Positions 18,287 to 27,388 of a stretch of 64,000 bases of DNA are shown in pieces. Positions within the stretch are counted from its first letter, which is position 1. Each line of letters opens with the position of its first letter. The stretch covers positions 124,001 through 188,000 of the forward strand of contig NZ_CANMTX010000001.1 in the NCBI RefSeq assembly GCF_947500985.1, written 5' to 3'. The DNA comes from an uncultured Maribacter sp. (GTDB taxonomy: Bacteria > Bacteroidota > Bacteroidia > Flavobacteriales > Flavobacteriaceae). Position numbers and translations under genes: made by a program. The notes below the pieces were generated by a model. That model was not told where the DNA came from. It saw only the letters and a program-made list of their open reading frames with translations, and made no database searches.

Positions 18287-18853
18287 ATGGCATCTACATC
18301 AGATATACGAAAAGGACTATGCATAAGATATAATAACGATATCTATAAGATTATTGAATTTTTACACGTAAAACCGGGTAAAGGTCCTGCTTTTGTGCGT
18401 ACTAAACTAAGAAGTGTTACTTCTGGTAAAGTATTGGATAATACTTTCTCAGCAGGTCATAAAATTGATGATGTTCGTGTAGAAACTCGTTCTTATCAGT
18501 ATTTGTATCCTGAAGGAGATACGTATCACTTTATGAATACTGATGATTATAACCAAATTACCTTGCAAGAGAGTTCTTTAGACGCTCCTGGTTTATTAAA
18601 AGAAGGTGAAGTAGTGAAAATCATGTTCAATACAGAAGATAGTTTGCCTTTATCTGTAGAAATGCCTGCAAGTGTAGTTTTAGAGATAACATATACTGAG
18701 CCTGGTGTTAAAGGAAATACAGCTACTAATGCTACTAAGCCTGCTACAGTTGAGACAGGGGCAGAGGTCAATGTTCCGTTATTCATTAACGAAGGTGATA
18801 AAGTTAAGATAGATACTTCTTCAGGTTCTTATATGGAACGTGTAAAAGAATAG
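18287..18853 (+). CDS. efp: Elongation factor P
   Basis: 188 residues in three beta-barrel domains, like a tRNA in shape. EF-P relieves ribosome stalling at polyproline stretches. The tip loop reads VKPGKGPAF with Lys32 at the position that is post-translationally modified in other bacteria. The family ending is recognisable in VPLFINEGDKVKIDTSSGSY. It sits between lpxA and the second lpxD-like gene and probably belongs to the same transcript. Confidence 0.96.
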   Translation: MASTSDIRKGLCIRYNNDIYKIIEFLHVKPGKGPAFVRTKLRSVTSGKVLDNTFSAGHKIDDVRVETRSYQYLYPEGDTYHFMNTDDYNQITLQESSLDAPGLLKEGEVVKIMFNTEDSLPLSVEMPASVVLEITYTEPGVKGNTATNATKPATVETGAEVNVPLFINEGDKVKIDTSSGSYMERVKE

Positions 18854-18886
18854 TATATATTAATTAATTAGAATTAAGCGAATTAA

Positions 18887-19822
18887 TTGAAATTTCTGAC
18901 TACTTTTTCATTAAAACAGATTGCAGATATTATATCTAGCGAATATGTTGGGCATGATGATTTTCCTGTTCTAGGCATGAATGAAATTCATGTGGTAGAA
19001 AACGGAGATATTGTTTTTGTAGATCACCCAAAATATTATGATAAAGCACTGCAGTCTAAGGCTACAGTTATTTTAATTAATAAAAATGTAGAATGCCCTA
19101 AAGGCAAAGCATTGTTGATTTCAGATGATCCATTTAGAGATTTTAATAAACTAACAACATTCTTTCAACCCTTTGTATCAAGCAGTCAGACAATTGCTGC
19201 TACAGCGAAGATTGGAAAAGACACCGTTATTCAACCCAATACATTTATAGGTAATAATGTAGAGATAGGTGATAATTGCCTTATTCACTCAAACGTTACT
19301 ATTTATGATAATTGTATTGTAGGTAATAATGTTACCATACACGCTGGTAGTGTTTTAGGTGCTGATGCATTTTATTATAAAAAACGACCTGAAGGTTTTG
19401 ATAAACTTATATCTGGCGGAAGAGTTGTTTTGAAAGATAATGTAGATATTGGAGCACTTTGTACAATTGATAGAGGTGTCACTGGAGATACTACCATTGG
19501 ATTTGGTACCAAACTAGATAATCAAGTTCATGTTGGTCATGATACCGTAATTGGTGAGAAGTGTTTAATTGCTTCTCAAACTGGTATCGCTGGTTGTGTT
19601 ATTATAGAAGATGAAGTCACGATTTGGGGACAAGTAGGAACCAATAGCGGAATAACAATTGGTGCAAAAGCAGTAATAATGGGTCAAACCGGAGTTACAA
19701 AATCAGTGAAAGGTGGTAAGAGTTATTTCGGGACTCCTATCGAAGAATCACGTGAAAAGTTGAAACAATTGGCATATATCAAGAAGATTCCAGAAATAAT
19801 TAAAAAAATGGATAAGAAATAA
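18887..19822 (+). CDS. Divergent LpxD-like acyltransferase (paralogue)
   Basis: 311 residues, TTG start at 18887 encoding MKFLTTFSLK. An LpxD-type N-terminal domain (VFVDHPKYYDKAL) precedes a hexapeptide-repeat beta-helix. The first active-site His is kept (NQVHVGHDTVIGEK), but the segment that reads QVGIVGH in the true LpxD reads QVGTNSG here, so the second conserved His is missing. GADAFYYKK also replaces GADGFGFAP. It may acylate a different sugar or chain length. The location after efp is one I recall in other Flavobacteriia, so it is probably a stable second copy. Confidence 0.8.
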   Translation: MKFLTTFSLKQIADIISSEYVGHDDFPVLGMNEIHVVENGDIVFVDHPKYYDKALQSKATVILINKNVECPKGKALLISDDPFRDFNKLTTFFQPFVSSSQTIAATAKIGKDTVIQPNTFIGNNVEIGDNCLIHSNVTIYDNCIVGNNVTIHAGSVLGADAFYYKKRPEGFDKLISGGRVVLKDNVDIGALCTIDRGVTGDTTIGFGTKLDNQVHVGHDTVIGEKCLIASQTGIAGCVIIEDEVTIWGQVGTNSGITIGAKAVIMGQTGVTKSVKGGKSYFGTPIEESREKLKQLAYIKKIPEIIKKMDKK

Positions 19823-19856
19823 GGGTGTAAATGCTATAAAAGTCATTAACAACTTA

Positions 19857-19864
19857 TATTTTTG
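19857..19864 (+). promoter_or_regulatory. -7 promoter box of sucD
   Basis: TATTTTTG matches TAnnTTTG, 28 bases before the sucD ATG. Confidence 0.55.
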
Positions 19865-19892
19865 TTCTAATCAAAAATAAAACTACAGTAGT

Positions 19893-20765
19893 ATGAGCGT
19901 ATTAGTAAATAAGGATTCCAAAATAATCGTACAAGGTTTCACTGGTAGTGAAGGTACTTTCCATGCCGGACAGATGATTGAGTACGGTACTAATATCGTA
20001 GGTGGTGTAACTCCTGGTAAAGGAGGACAAGAACATTTAGGTAAGCCTGTTTTTAACACGGTTTCTGAAGCTGTTGAGAAAGTAGGTGCAGATACTACTA
20101 TCATATTTGTTCCACCAGCTTTTGCTGCAGATGCCATTATGGAAGCTGCAGAAGCAGGTATTAAAGTTATTATTACAATTACAGAAGGTATTCCTGTTGC
20201 CGATATGGTTAAGGTTGCCAACTATATTAAAAATAGAGATTGTCGTTTAATCGGCCCTAACTGTCCTGGTGTTATTACTCCGGGTGAGGCTAAAGTTGGT
20301 ATTATGCCAGGTTTTGTTTTCAAAGAGGGTAATGTTGGTATCGTATCTAAATCAGGTACATTAACTTATGAAGCTGCTGATCAAGTAGTACGTCAAGGTT
20401 TAGGTATTACAACTGCAATCGGTATTGGTGGTGATCCAATTATAGGAACAACTACTAAAGAAGCTGTTGAGCTTTTGATCAATGACCCAGAAACTAAATG
20501 TGTGGTTATGATCGGTGAAATTGGTGGTCAGTTAGAAGCAGATGCTGCTCAGTGGTATAAAGCAAGTGGAAGTAAAAAACCAGTTGTTGGTTTTATTGCT
20601 GGTGAAACTGCACCTGCTGGTAGAACAATGGGCCATGCTGGCGCAATTGTTGGTGGTAGCGATGATACTGCTCAAGCTAAAAAACGTATTATGAGAGAAT
20701 GTGGAATTCACGTTGTGGATTCTCCTGCTGAAATCGGCTTAAAAGTAAAAGAGGTAATGGGTTAA
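19893..20765 (+). CDS. sucD: Succinate--CoA ligase alpha subunit
   Basis: 290 residues, standard length. The alpha subunit binds CoA through its N-terminal Rossmann domain ([34 protein letters not shown]) and carries the phospho-histidine in [10 protein letters not shown]. It interconverts succinyl-CoA and succinate in the TCA cycle, with nucleotide triphosphate synthesis. The beta subunit gene sucC is not adjacent, so it is encoded elsewhere. It has its own promoter box and terminator and is therefore monocistronic. Confidence 0.96.
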   Translation: MSVLVNKDSKIIVQGFTGSEGTFHAGQMIEYGTNIVGGVTPGKGGQEHLGKPVFNTVSEAVEKVGADTTIIFVPPAFAADAIMEAAEAGIKVIITITEGIPVADMVKVANYIKNRDCRLIGPNCPGVITPGEAKVGIMPGFVFKEGNVGIVSKSGTLTYEAADQVVRQGLGITTAIGIGGDPIIGTTTKEAVELLINDPETKCVVMIGEIGGQLEADAAQWYKASGSKKPVVGFIAGETAPAGRTMGHAGAIVGGSDDTAQAKKRIMRECGIHVVDSPAEIGLKVKEVMG

Positions 20766-20785
20766 GAACTCATATTTTTCATATA

Positions 20786-20813
20786 AAATCCCGTTTATAG
20801 CGGGATTTTTTTT
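20786..20813 (+). terminator. Terminator after sucD
   Basis: AAATCCCG and CGGGATTT flank a 7-base loop, followed by a T-run. Confidence 0.85.
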
Positions 20814-20835
20814 AGCCTATAAATTAAACAAAAGG

Positions 20836-20843
20836 TATATTTG
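20836..20843 (+). promoter_or_regulatory. -7 promoter box of fabG
   Basis: TATATTTG matches TAnnTTTG, 28 bases before the fabG ATG. Confidence 0.55.
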
Positions 20844-20871
20844 GTAAACTTCGGTTTTAAATAACGGACTT

Positions 20872-21621
20872 ATGAAATTATTACAAGATAAAAACGTCAT
20901 CATTACAGGAGCAAGTAGAGGAATTGGTATGGGTATTGCCAAGGTTTTTGCCGATCACGGTGCAAATGTTGCATTTACTTATAGCTCTAGTGAAGCTCCG
21001 GCTTTAGAATTGGAGAAAGAATTGAAAGCTAAAGGCGTTAATGCCAAGGCATACAAAAGTAATGCGGCTAGTTTTAAAGAAGCTGAAGAATTAGTAGCTA
21101 AGGTTTTAGAAGATTTTGGTGGAAGAATTGACGTATTGATCAATAACGCTGGTATCACAAAAGATAATCTTCTTATGCGTATGTCAGAAGCTGATTTTGA
21201 TGCAGTTATCGATATCAATTTAAAATCTGTTTTTAATATGACGAAAGCAGTACAAAGAACCTTATTAAAGCAACGTAGTGGTTCTATCATCAACATGAGT
21301 AGTGTTGTTGGGGTAAAAGGTAACGCTGGTCAAACAAATTATGCTGCTTCTAAAGCCGGTATGATTGGCTTCACAAAGTCTGTGGCTCTTGAATTAGGTT
21401 CTAGAAATATTAGATGTAACGCTATCGCCCCTGGTTTTATTGAAACTGAGATGACCGATAAGTTAGATGAGAAAACCGTTCAAGGTTGGAGAGATGGGAT
21501 ACCTCTAAAACGTGGTGGTTCTACTGAAGATATAGCAAATGCTTGTCTTTTCTTTGCATCAGATTTGTCTGGTTACGTTACTGGTCAAGTATTGAATGTT
21601 GATGGTGGTATGTTAACCTAA
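20872..21621 (+). CDS. fabG: 3-oxoacyl-[ACP] reductase
   Basis: 249 residues of the classical short-chain dehydrogenase type. The cofactor motif is GASRGIGMG, then NNAG near 87-90. The catalytic Ser-Tyr-Lys is spread over INMSSVVG and YAASKAG. It reduces 3-ketoacyl-ACP with NADPH in fatty acid elongation. A different SDR substrate is possible in principle, but length, IETEMTD and the C-terminal YVTGQVLNVDGGM pattern are those of FabG. It has its own promoter box. Confidence 0.92.
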   Translation: MKLLQDKNVIITGASRGIGMGIAKVFADHGANVAFTYSSSEAPALELEKELKAKGVNAKAYKSNAASFKEAEELVAKVLEDFGGRIDVLINNAGITKDNLLMRMSEADFDAVIDINLKSVFNMTKAVQRTLLKQRSGSIINMSSVVGVKGNAGQTNYAASKAGMIGFTKSVALELGSRNIRCNAIAPGFIETEMTDKLDEKTVQGWRDGIPLKRGGSTEDIANACLFFASDLSGYVTGQVLNVDGGMLT

Positions 21622-21689
21622 GTCAAAAACAAACTCAGGAGGAATGTTATTTTTTTTGATTCCTTTTTAAGAATAACTTTAGTTTATAC

Positions 21690-23717
21690 ATGGAAAGCAT
21701 AACGGTATTGTATATTATTCTTGCTGCTATTGTAGCATTGGGTATCGTTGCTTTTCAATATATATATAAGCAGAAGGCTAAAAGCAAAATTCATTGGCTT
21801 TTAGCCTTTTTGCGTTTTATAGCTATTTTCGGGTTATTGCTTTTACTCATCAATCCGCAGTTCTCTCAAAAATCATACACTTTAGAGAAGCCTAATCTGG
21901 TGATATTGGCTGATAATTCTACATCTATTACTGAGAGTGCAGCACAACTAAATGAAATATTATCTGAAATAAAGTCATCAAAAGATATTGCAGATAGATT
22001 TAAAATTGCCGATTATAGTTTTGGGGCTGACCTACAAATTTTTGATAGTCTTTCTTTTCAAGAGAAAAACACCAATATCTACAAATCGCTATCTGCTTTA
22101 AAAGAAGTGTACGCACGTGAACAGACAGTTACTATTCTATTGTCTGATGGAAATCAAACTATTGGGCAAGATTACAGCTATTTTAAATCCGATCAAAATA
22201 ATAGTATTTACACGGTTGTTTTAGGCGACACAACTAAGTACAAAGACATTTCGGTTGGGACTATTCAAACCAACAAATACGCCTTTTTAAAGAATAAGTT
22301 TCCGTTAGAAACCTTTGTATCTTATCAAGGTAACAGTGCTGTTTCAGCTACGGTAGCTATTAAAATGAATTCAAAAGTTGTTCATAAAGAGATTGTAAAA
22401 TTAAATTCTCAGAATAATTACAAACCCATTTCTATTGAGGTAGAGGCGAATTCAGTGGGAATTAAAAATTTGGTTGTTGAAGTTTCACAGCTGGCAGAAG
22501 AACGTAATATTAAGAATAATCGAAGAACTACGAGTATCGAAGTAATCGATGAGAAAACTAAGATTGCTTTAATTTCAGATATTCTGCATCCGGACTTGGG
22601 TGCGCTTAAAAAGGCTATTGAAAGTAATGAGCAACGAGAAATTTCAATTTTAAAATCTAATGTAGCAAATAGTATTTTAGAAGATATAGACTTGTTTATT
22701 TTTTATCAGCCTACAGCTAGATTCAAGAATTCTTTTGAATACGCTAAGAGTAAAAACGCGAATACCTTTATTATAACCGGTACTCAAACAGATTACTCAT
22801 TTTTGAATAACGCCAATGTACCTTTTGAAATAGAGAATGGTTATCCGCCGCAAGAGGTGTTCGGTTTATTGAATAATGCTTTTACAAAATATGATATTTC
22901 AAATTTTGATATAACAGATTTTCCGCCTTTAGTTAGTGATGCTGGACCAATACTTATTACTTCGCCCTACGAATCTTTATTGGGCACTCAAATAAAAGGT
23001 CTGAATATTCAGCAACCATTGTTGTCGGTAATGGAGAATAATTCTCAGAAAATTGCACTATTAATGGGGGAGAACCTTTGGAAATGGAGAGTACAGACTT
23101 TTAGGAATACAAATGAATTTGTCAATTTCGATGAGTTTATAGGTAATCTAATTAGATATCTCACTAGTTCAAAGAACAAGTCGAGATTGAATGTTGATTA
23201 TGAAAAGGTGTACGAGGGTAGTAGTAATACCGTAATCACGGCGACATATTTTGATGAAGCATTTTTATTTGATCCAAATGCCAAAGTGAAAATTAAAGTA
23301 ACGAATACAGATACTAAAAAGGTCCAAACGAACCCAATGGTTTTAAAAAATGGATATTTCGAAGCAGACCTATCTAATTTAATCGCTGGGTCATATGAAT
23401 TTGTAGTTTCTGTAGCGAATGAGTCAAAAACTGAAACTGGTAATTTTGTAATTTCTGAGTTTGATATGGAGAATCAATTTGTATCAAGCGATAATGTAAA
23501 GTTAGAAAAGCTGGCTATTAACTCTGGTGGAAAACAATTTTATCCTTCTCAAATTGAAGAACTACTCGCAGATTTGAAAGAAAATGATGCTTATGTGCCA
23601 ACCGAGAAAAGCACTGAAAATATCGTATCTTTGATTGATTTCAGAATGCTTTTGGCAATTATAGTATTTGCCTTTGCAGCAGAATGGTTTATCAGAAAAT
23701 ATAACGGATTAATTTAA
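21690..23717 (+). CDS. Large membrane protein with VWA-like domain
   Basis: 675 residues. Two N-terminal transmembrane helices (about 5-27 and 36-56) precede a von Willebrand A-like segment (LVILADNSTSI, then VTILLSDGNQTIGQ). The metal site is imperfect, with DNSTS in place of DxSxS spacing close to canonical. The middle and C-terminal parts look like an amidotransferase-like fold and a beta-sandwich, and a final helix (about 652-670) returns to the membrane. It resembles membrane proteins of the BatA or cell-envelope assembly type. The prohibitin gene starts 10 bases after it. Exact function unknown. Confidence 0.75.
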   Translation: MESITVLYIILAAIVALGIVAFQYIYKQKAKSKIHWLLAFLRFIAIFGLLLLLINPQFSQKSYTLEKPNLVILADNSTSITESAAQLNEILSEIKSSKDIADRFKIADYSFGADLQIFDSLSFQEKNTNIYKSLSALKEVYAREQTVTILLSDGNQTIGQDYSYFKSDQNNSIYTVVLGDTTKYKDISVGTIQTNKYAFLKNKFPLETFVSYQGNSAVSATVAIKMNSKVVHKEIVKLNSQNNYKPISIEVEANSVGIKNLVVEVSQLAEERNIKNNRRTTSIEVIDEKTKIALISDILHPDLGALKKAIESNEQREISILKSNVANSILEDIDLFIFYQPTARFKNSFEYAKSKNANTFIITGTQTDYSFLNNANVPFEIENGYPPQEVFGLLNNAFTKYDISNFDITDFPPLVSDAGPILITSPYESLLGTQIKGLNIQQPLLSVMENNSQKIALLMGENLWKWRVQTFRNTNEFVNFDEFIGNLIRYLTSSKNKSRLNVDYEKVYEGSSNTVITATYFDEAFLFDPNAKVKIKVTNTDTKKVQTNPMVLKNGYFEADLSNLIAGSYEFVVSVANESKTETGNFVISEFDMENQFVSSDNVKLEKLAINSGGKQFYPSQIEELLADLKENDAYVPTEKSTENIVSLIDFRMLLAIIVFAFAAEWFIRKYNGLI

Positions 23718-23727
23718 ATAAACATTA

Positions 23728-24543
23728 ATGGATAAGTTACCAAAGATTGCGTTACCCGCAATATTTATTTTTATTGTAGTAATTATTGCAATTTCAAAAT
23801 CAACAGTTACAATAGACTCTGGTCAAGCAGGGGTTTTGTATAAAACTTTTGGTGGGGGTGTAGTGACTGATGAGCCACCTATGGGTGAAGGTTTTCATTT
23901 AGTAGCACCTTGGAATAGGGTTACCGTTTATGAAGTACGTCAACAAGAGGTTCTTGAAAAAATGAATGTACTTTCTAGTAATGGTCTTGATATAAAATTG
24001 GAAGCATCTGCTTGGTTCGAGCCAATTAGAAATGATTTAGGAAAACTACATCAAGAAAAAGGTGAAGACTATATTTCTAGAGTTCTTTTACCAACCATAC
24101 GTTCTGCGGCACGTTCAGTAGTTGGTCGTTATACACCAGAGCAATTGTATTCAAGTAAAAGAGATGCCATTCAGCAAGAAATATTTGATGAGACTCAAAA
24201 AATAGTTTCAGGTCAATATATTCAATTGAACGAGATTTTGGTAAGAGATGTTACCTTGCCACCGACTATTAAAGATGCAATTGAAAGAAAATTAAAGCAA
24301 GAGCAAGAGTCATTAGAATATGAGTTTCGTTTGGTTACCGCTAAGAAAGAAGCTGAAAAAGTAACTATTGAAGCACAAGGTAAAGCAGATGCGAACAGAA
24401 TTTTAAGTGCTTCGTTAACAGATAAAATTCTTCAAGATAAAGGTATCGATGCGACATTAAAATTGTCAGAATCACCTAACTCTAAAGTAATTGTAGTTGG
24501 TGGTGGAGACTCAGGATTACCTTTAATTTTAGGGAATAACTAA
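23728..24543 (+). CDS. Prohibitin / SPFH-domain membrane protein
   Basis: 271 residues. A single N-terminal transmembrane helix (IALPAIFIFIVVIIAIS) is followed by the SPFH/band 7 domain (AGVLYKTFGGG, GFHLVAPWNRVTVYEVR) and a long Ala/Glu-rich coiled coil near 190-230, ending with a Gly-rich stretch. Prohibitins form large ring assemblies that organise membrane microdomains and often modulate FtsH-type proteases. It is the second gene of a pair with the VWA-like membrane protein and lies just upstream of the his leader. Confidence 0.92.
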   Translation: MDKLPKIALPAIFIFIVVIIAISKSTVTIDSGQAGVLYKTFGGGVVTDEPPMGEGFHLVAPWNRVTVYEVRQQEVLEKMNVLSSNGLDIKLEASAWFEPIRNDLGKLHQEKGEDYISRVLLPTIRSAARSVVGRYTPEQLYSSKRDAIQQEIFDETQKIVSGQYIQLNEILVRDVTLPPTIKDAIERKLKQEQESLEYEFRLVTAKKEAEKVTIEAQGKADANRILSASLTDKILQDKGIDATLKLSESPNSKVIVVGGGDSGLPLILGNN

Positions 24544-24557
24544 AACACGGACTTATT

Positions 24558-24565
24558 TATTTTTG
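24558..24565 (+). promoter_or_regulatory. Possible -7 box of the his operon
   Basis: TATTTTTG matches TAnnTTTG and lies 58 bases before the leader peptide ATG. No good -33 element was found, so this is the likeliest, not proven, promoter. Confidence 0.4.
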
Positions 24566-24622
24566 TTTCATTTTAAACTTTTGTTTTGTGAAATGAAAAA
24601 TACCTTTTACTTTTACAGTATA

Positions 24623-24667
24623 ATGAAAAATAGAACTACACATCATCATTTCCATATTCACGCTTAG
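24623..24667 (+). CDS. hisL: his operon leader peptide
   Basis: A 14-residue ORF, MKNRTTHHHFHIHA then TAG, has five histidines, three of them consecutive. It precedes a strong terminator (24707-24737) and hisG. This is the classical layout of a translation-coupled attenuator: with low charged tRNA-His the ribosome stalls in the His codons, letting an alternative hairpin form so that transcription continues into hisG. The alternative pairing was not folded here. No longer protein is open in this region. Confidence 0.88.
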   Translation: MKNRTTHHHFHIHA

Positions 24668-24706
24668 GCGAGGTAGGAATGTATTGTAGTAGAACAACAT
24701 ATTTTA

Positions 24707-24737
24707 AAAACCCGTTTGAGCAATCAAACGGGTTTTG
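24707..24737 (+). terminator. his operon attenuator terminator
   Basis: A 13-bp perfect stem (AAAACCCGTTTGA with its complement) closes a GCAA tetraloop and ends in TTTTG. It lies 39 bases after the leader stop and 42 bases before hisG, the position expected of an attenuator. Confidence 0.88.
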
Positions 24738-24778
24738 TATTTAAATCTCTTTTGGTTGCCAAGCATTAAATAAAGAAA

Positions 24779-25636
24779 ATGACTAAAATTAGAATTGCTA
24801 TTCAAAAATCGGGAAGACTCAATGAGGAGTCCCTTCAAATTTTAAAAGACTGCGGAATTTCCATTGATAATGGTAAAGATCAGCTTAAAGCTTCTTCAAG
24901 AAACTTCCCAATGGAAGTGTTTTATTTAAGAAATGGAGATATACCTCAATACTTAAGAGATGGAGTGGTAGATATTGCTATCATTGGTGAAAACGTATTA
25001 ATCGAAAAAGGAGAAGATATTTCAATTGCCGAAAAACTAGGCTTTTCTAAATGCAAAGTATCCTTGGCGGTACCAAAGTCAGTTAAGTACAATTCAGTTA
25101 AAGATTTTGAAGGTAAGCGTATTGCAACATCTTACCCAAATACAGTATTGAACTACTTGAAAGATAAAGGTGTGAAAGCTGATTTGCACATCATTAGTGG
25201 TTCTGTTGAAATTGCACCTAATATTGGACTGGCAGATGCTATTTGTGATATCGTTTCTAGTGGTAGTACATTATTTAAAAATAACCTGAAAGAGGTTGAA
25301 GTAATGTTGACAAGTGAAGCTGTGCTAGCAGTTTCTCCAAAAATAAATGAAGAGAGAAAAGAACTTCTTGAAAAGTTACAGTTTAGAATTCAATCTGTTC
25401 TAAGAGCTAGAGGTTCTAAATATGTTTTATTGAATGCCCCCAATGATAAGTTAGACGGTATATTAAAATTATTACCAGGTATGAGAAGTCCGACAGTATT
25501 GCCTTTGGCAGATGAAGGTTGGAGTTCTGTACATACGGTAATCAAAAAAGATAAATTCTGGGAAGTCATAGACGAATTGAAAAAAGCTGGCGCAGAAGGC
25601 ATTCTTGTTTGTCCAATAGAGAAAATGGTTTTGTAA
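24779..25636 (+). CDS. hisG: ATP phosphoribosyltransferase (long form)
   Basis: 285 residues, the long HisG form with a C-terminal ACT-like regulatory domain (about 215-285) that binds histidine. It catalyses the first step, ATP plus PRPP. Motifs include IAIQKSGRLNEES, DVAIIGENVL-type (VVDIAIIGEN), ATSYPNTV and DAICDIVSSGSTL, the PRPP-binding loop. It is the first structural gene after the attenuator. Because it is the long form, no HisZ is required. The GNAT gene begins two bases after its stop. Confidence 0.97.
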   Translation: MTKIRIAIQKSGRLNEESLQILKDCGISIDNGKDQLKASSRNFPMEVFYLRNGDIPQYLRDGVVDIAIIGENVLIEKGEDISIAEKLGFSKCKVSLAVPKSVKYNSVKDFEGKRIATSYPNTVLNYLKDKGVKADLHIISGSVEIAPNIGLADAICDIVSSGSTLFKNNLKEVEVMLTSEAVLAVSPKINEERKELLEKLQFRIQSVLRARGSKYVLLNAPNDKLDGILKLLPGMRSPTVLPLADEGWSSVHTVIKKDKFWEVIDELKKAGAEGILVCPIEKMVL

Positions 25637-25638
25637 AA

Positions 25639-26061
25639 ATGTATACAATTGATTTTATAGAAACAGAAAATTTAGAAGGCATTATTCCCTTTTTAGAGCT
25701 GTTGAATCCTAAGATTGGAAAGGTTACTCTAAAAGAACGTCTTAATGAGATGATCGCTCAAAATTATCAATGTATTGGTGTGTATGACGGCGGTAAGCTC
25801 ATTGGTATATCGGGAATATGGGTGTTGACCAAATATTATATAGGTAAACATATTGAACCTGATAATGTTTGTATACTACCTGAATATCAGGGTAAAGGAA
25901 TTGGAAAAAAACTGTCTGATTGGATATTTAAATATGCCGAATCGATAGGTTGTGAGGCAGCAGAATTAAATTGTTATTTAGGAAATGTGGAAGGACATAA
26001 GTTTTGGGAAAAACAAGGGTATGAAAAAGTGGCTTATCACTTCCAAAAAAATATCAACTAG
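25639..26061 (+). CDS. GNAT-family N-acetyltransferase inside the his operon
   Basis: 140 residues from the ATG at 25639; a longer frame starting at 25609 overlaps hisG and is rejected. The acetyl-CoA motif is LPEYQGKGIGKKLSDWIFKY, followed by CYLGNVEGHKFWEKQGYEK, both typical of GNAT. The gene sits between hisG and hisD with 2-base and 0-base gaps, so it is translated from the same transcript. The substrate is unknown; it could act on an amino acid or small metabolite. The tight packing suggests a stable part of the operon, not a recent insertion. Confidence 0.88.
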   Translation: MYTIDFIETENLEGIIPFLELLNPKIGKVTLKERLNEMIAQNYQCIGVYDGGKLIGISGIWVLTKYYIGKHIEPDNVCILPEYQGKGIGKKLSDWIFKYAESIGCEAAELNCYLGNVEGHKFWEKQGYEKVAYHFQKNIN

Positions 26062-27345
26062 ATGAACAAGATATATAATCCCAAAAGAGAAGATTGGAGG
26101 GCTATACTGCAGCGTCCTACACAAACTGTGGCAGATATTGAAGGTTTGGTGAACGGTATTTTTAAAGAAGTTTCCGATAACGGTGATGTAACGCTTAAAA
26201 AATATACGGAAAAATTTGATAAGGTAGTTTTAGATGAATTATTAGTTTCTAAGGAAGAGATTAATGAATCAATTTCCATGGTGTCAGATGAACTTAAAGC
26301 AGCCATTCAATTGGCTAAGTCGAATATTGAAATATTTCATGCCGCTCAAAAAACGGGTCGTACAGAAGTAGAAACTGCACCGGGAGTTTCTTGTTGGCAA
26401 GAAAAAAGACCGATTCAGAAAGTGGGGTTATATATACCTGGTGGAACCGCTCCTTTATTTTCAACCATCTTAATGTTGGCAGTACCGGCTACTATTGCAG
26501 GTTGTGATGAGATAGTATTATGTTCTCCTCCGGATAAGGAAGGGAAATTGAATCCTGCTATTTTGTATACAGCGGATTTATGCGGGGTAACAAAAATTGT
26601 AAAAGTAGGGGGAATTCAGGCAATTGCTGGGATGACTTTTGGCACTGAAACCATACCGCAAGTGTATAAAGTTTTCGGACCAGGAAATCAATATGTAACC
26701 GTAGCAAAGCAAATTGCAACAAAGCACGGTGTTGCTATAGATATGCCTGCAGGTCCTTCTGAATTATTGGTTGTTGCCGATAATACTGCAAATGCGGCTT
26801 TTGTGGCTTCCGATTTATTGAGTCAGGCAGAACATGGGGTCGATAGTCAAGTGATTTTGGTTTCTACTTCTAAAGAAATGATTGATGCAGTGGAGAAAGA
26901 GGTTGCGCTTCAATTAGAAGATTTACCGCGTAAAGAAATCGCCAGACAAGCAATTGCAAATAGTAAATTGATTTACGTTGATAATGATCAAGATGCTATT
27001 GATTTAATAAATGAATACGGACCAGAGCACTATATTGTTTGTGTAGAAAATGAAGATTTCTATATCGATAATACGCTGAATGCGGGTTCTGTTTTTATTG
27101 GTAATTATACTCCTGAGAGTGCCGGTGATTATGCTTCTGGCACGAATCATACTTTACCAACAAATGGATATGCTAAGCAATACAGTGGTGTAAACCTTGA
27201 TAGTTTTATGAAGAGTATGACTTTTCAGAAAATCACAAAAGATGGTATTCAAACAATTGGTAATGCTATTGAACTGATGGCAGAAGCAGAAGGTTTAGAA
27301 GCACATAAAAATGCAGTAACATTAAGATTAAATAGTTTAAAATAA
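26062..27345 (+). CDS. hisD: Histidinol dehydrogenase
   Basis: 427 residues. It performs the last two oxidations, L-histidinol to L-histidine, with zinc and NAD. Motifs are GLYIPGGTAPLFST, KVFGPGNQYVTVAKQ, the signature AIDMPAGPSELLVVAD, the metal-site SQAEHGVDSQ and NAGSVFIGNYTPESAGDY with the catalytic Glu-His in YGPEHY. It begins directly after the GNAT stop. A short GTCATT/AATGAC hairpin lies in the 43-base gap before hisC. Confidence 0.97.
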   Translation: MNKIYNPKREDWRAILQRPTQTVADIEGLVNGIFKEVSDNGDVTLKKYTEKFDKVVLDELLVSKEEINESISMVSDELKAAIQLAKSNIEIFHAAQKTGRTEVETAPGVSCWQEKRPIQKVGLYIPGGTAPLFSTILMLAVPATIAGCDEIVLCSPPDKEGKLNPAILYTADLCGVTKIVKVGGIQAIAGMTFGTETIPQVYKVFGPGNQYVTVAKQIATKHGVAIDMPAGPSELLVVADNTANAAFVASDLLSQAEHGVDSQVILVSTSKEMIDAVEKEVALQLEDLPRKEIARQAIANSKLIYVDNDQDAIDLINEYGPEHYIVCVENEDFYIDNTLNAGSVFIGNYTPESAGDYASGTNHTLPTNGYAKQYSGVNLDSFMKSMTFQKITKDGIQTIGNAIELMAEAEGLEAHKNAVTLRLNSLK

Positions 27346-27388
27346 TGTCATTTCAGCTAAGCTCAATGACCAACACCATATTGAACTG

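Noticed and set aside
25609-25638. Extended N-terminus of the GNAT protein after hisG
   Set aside because: It overlaps the hisG coding region, and the ATG at 25639 gives a normal GNAT start.
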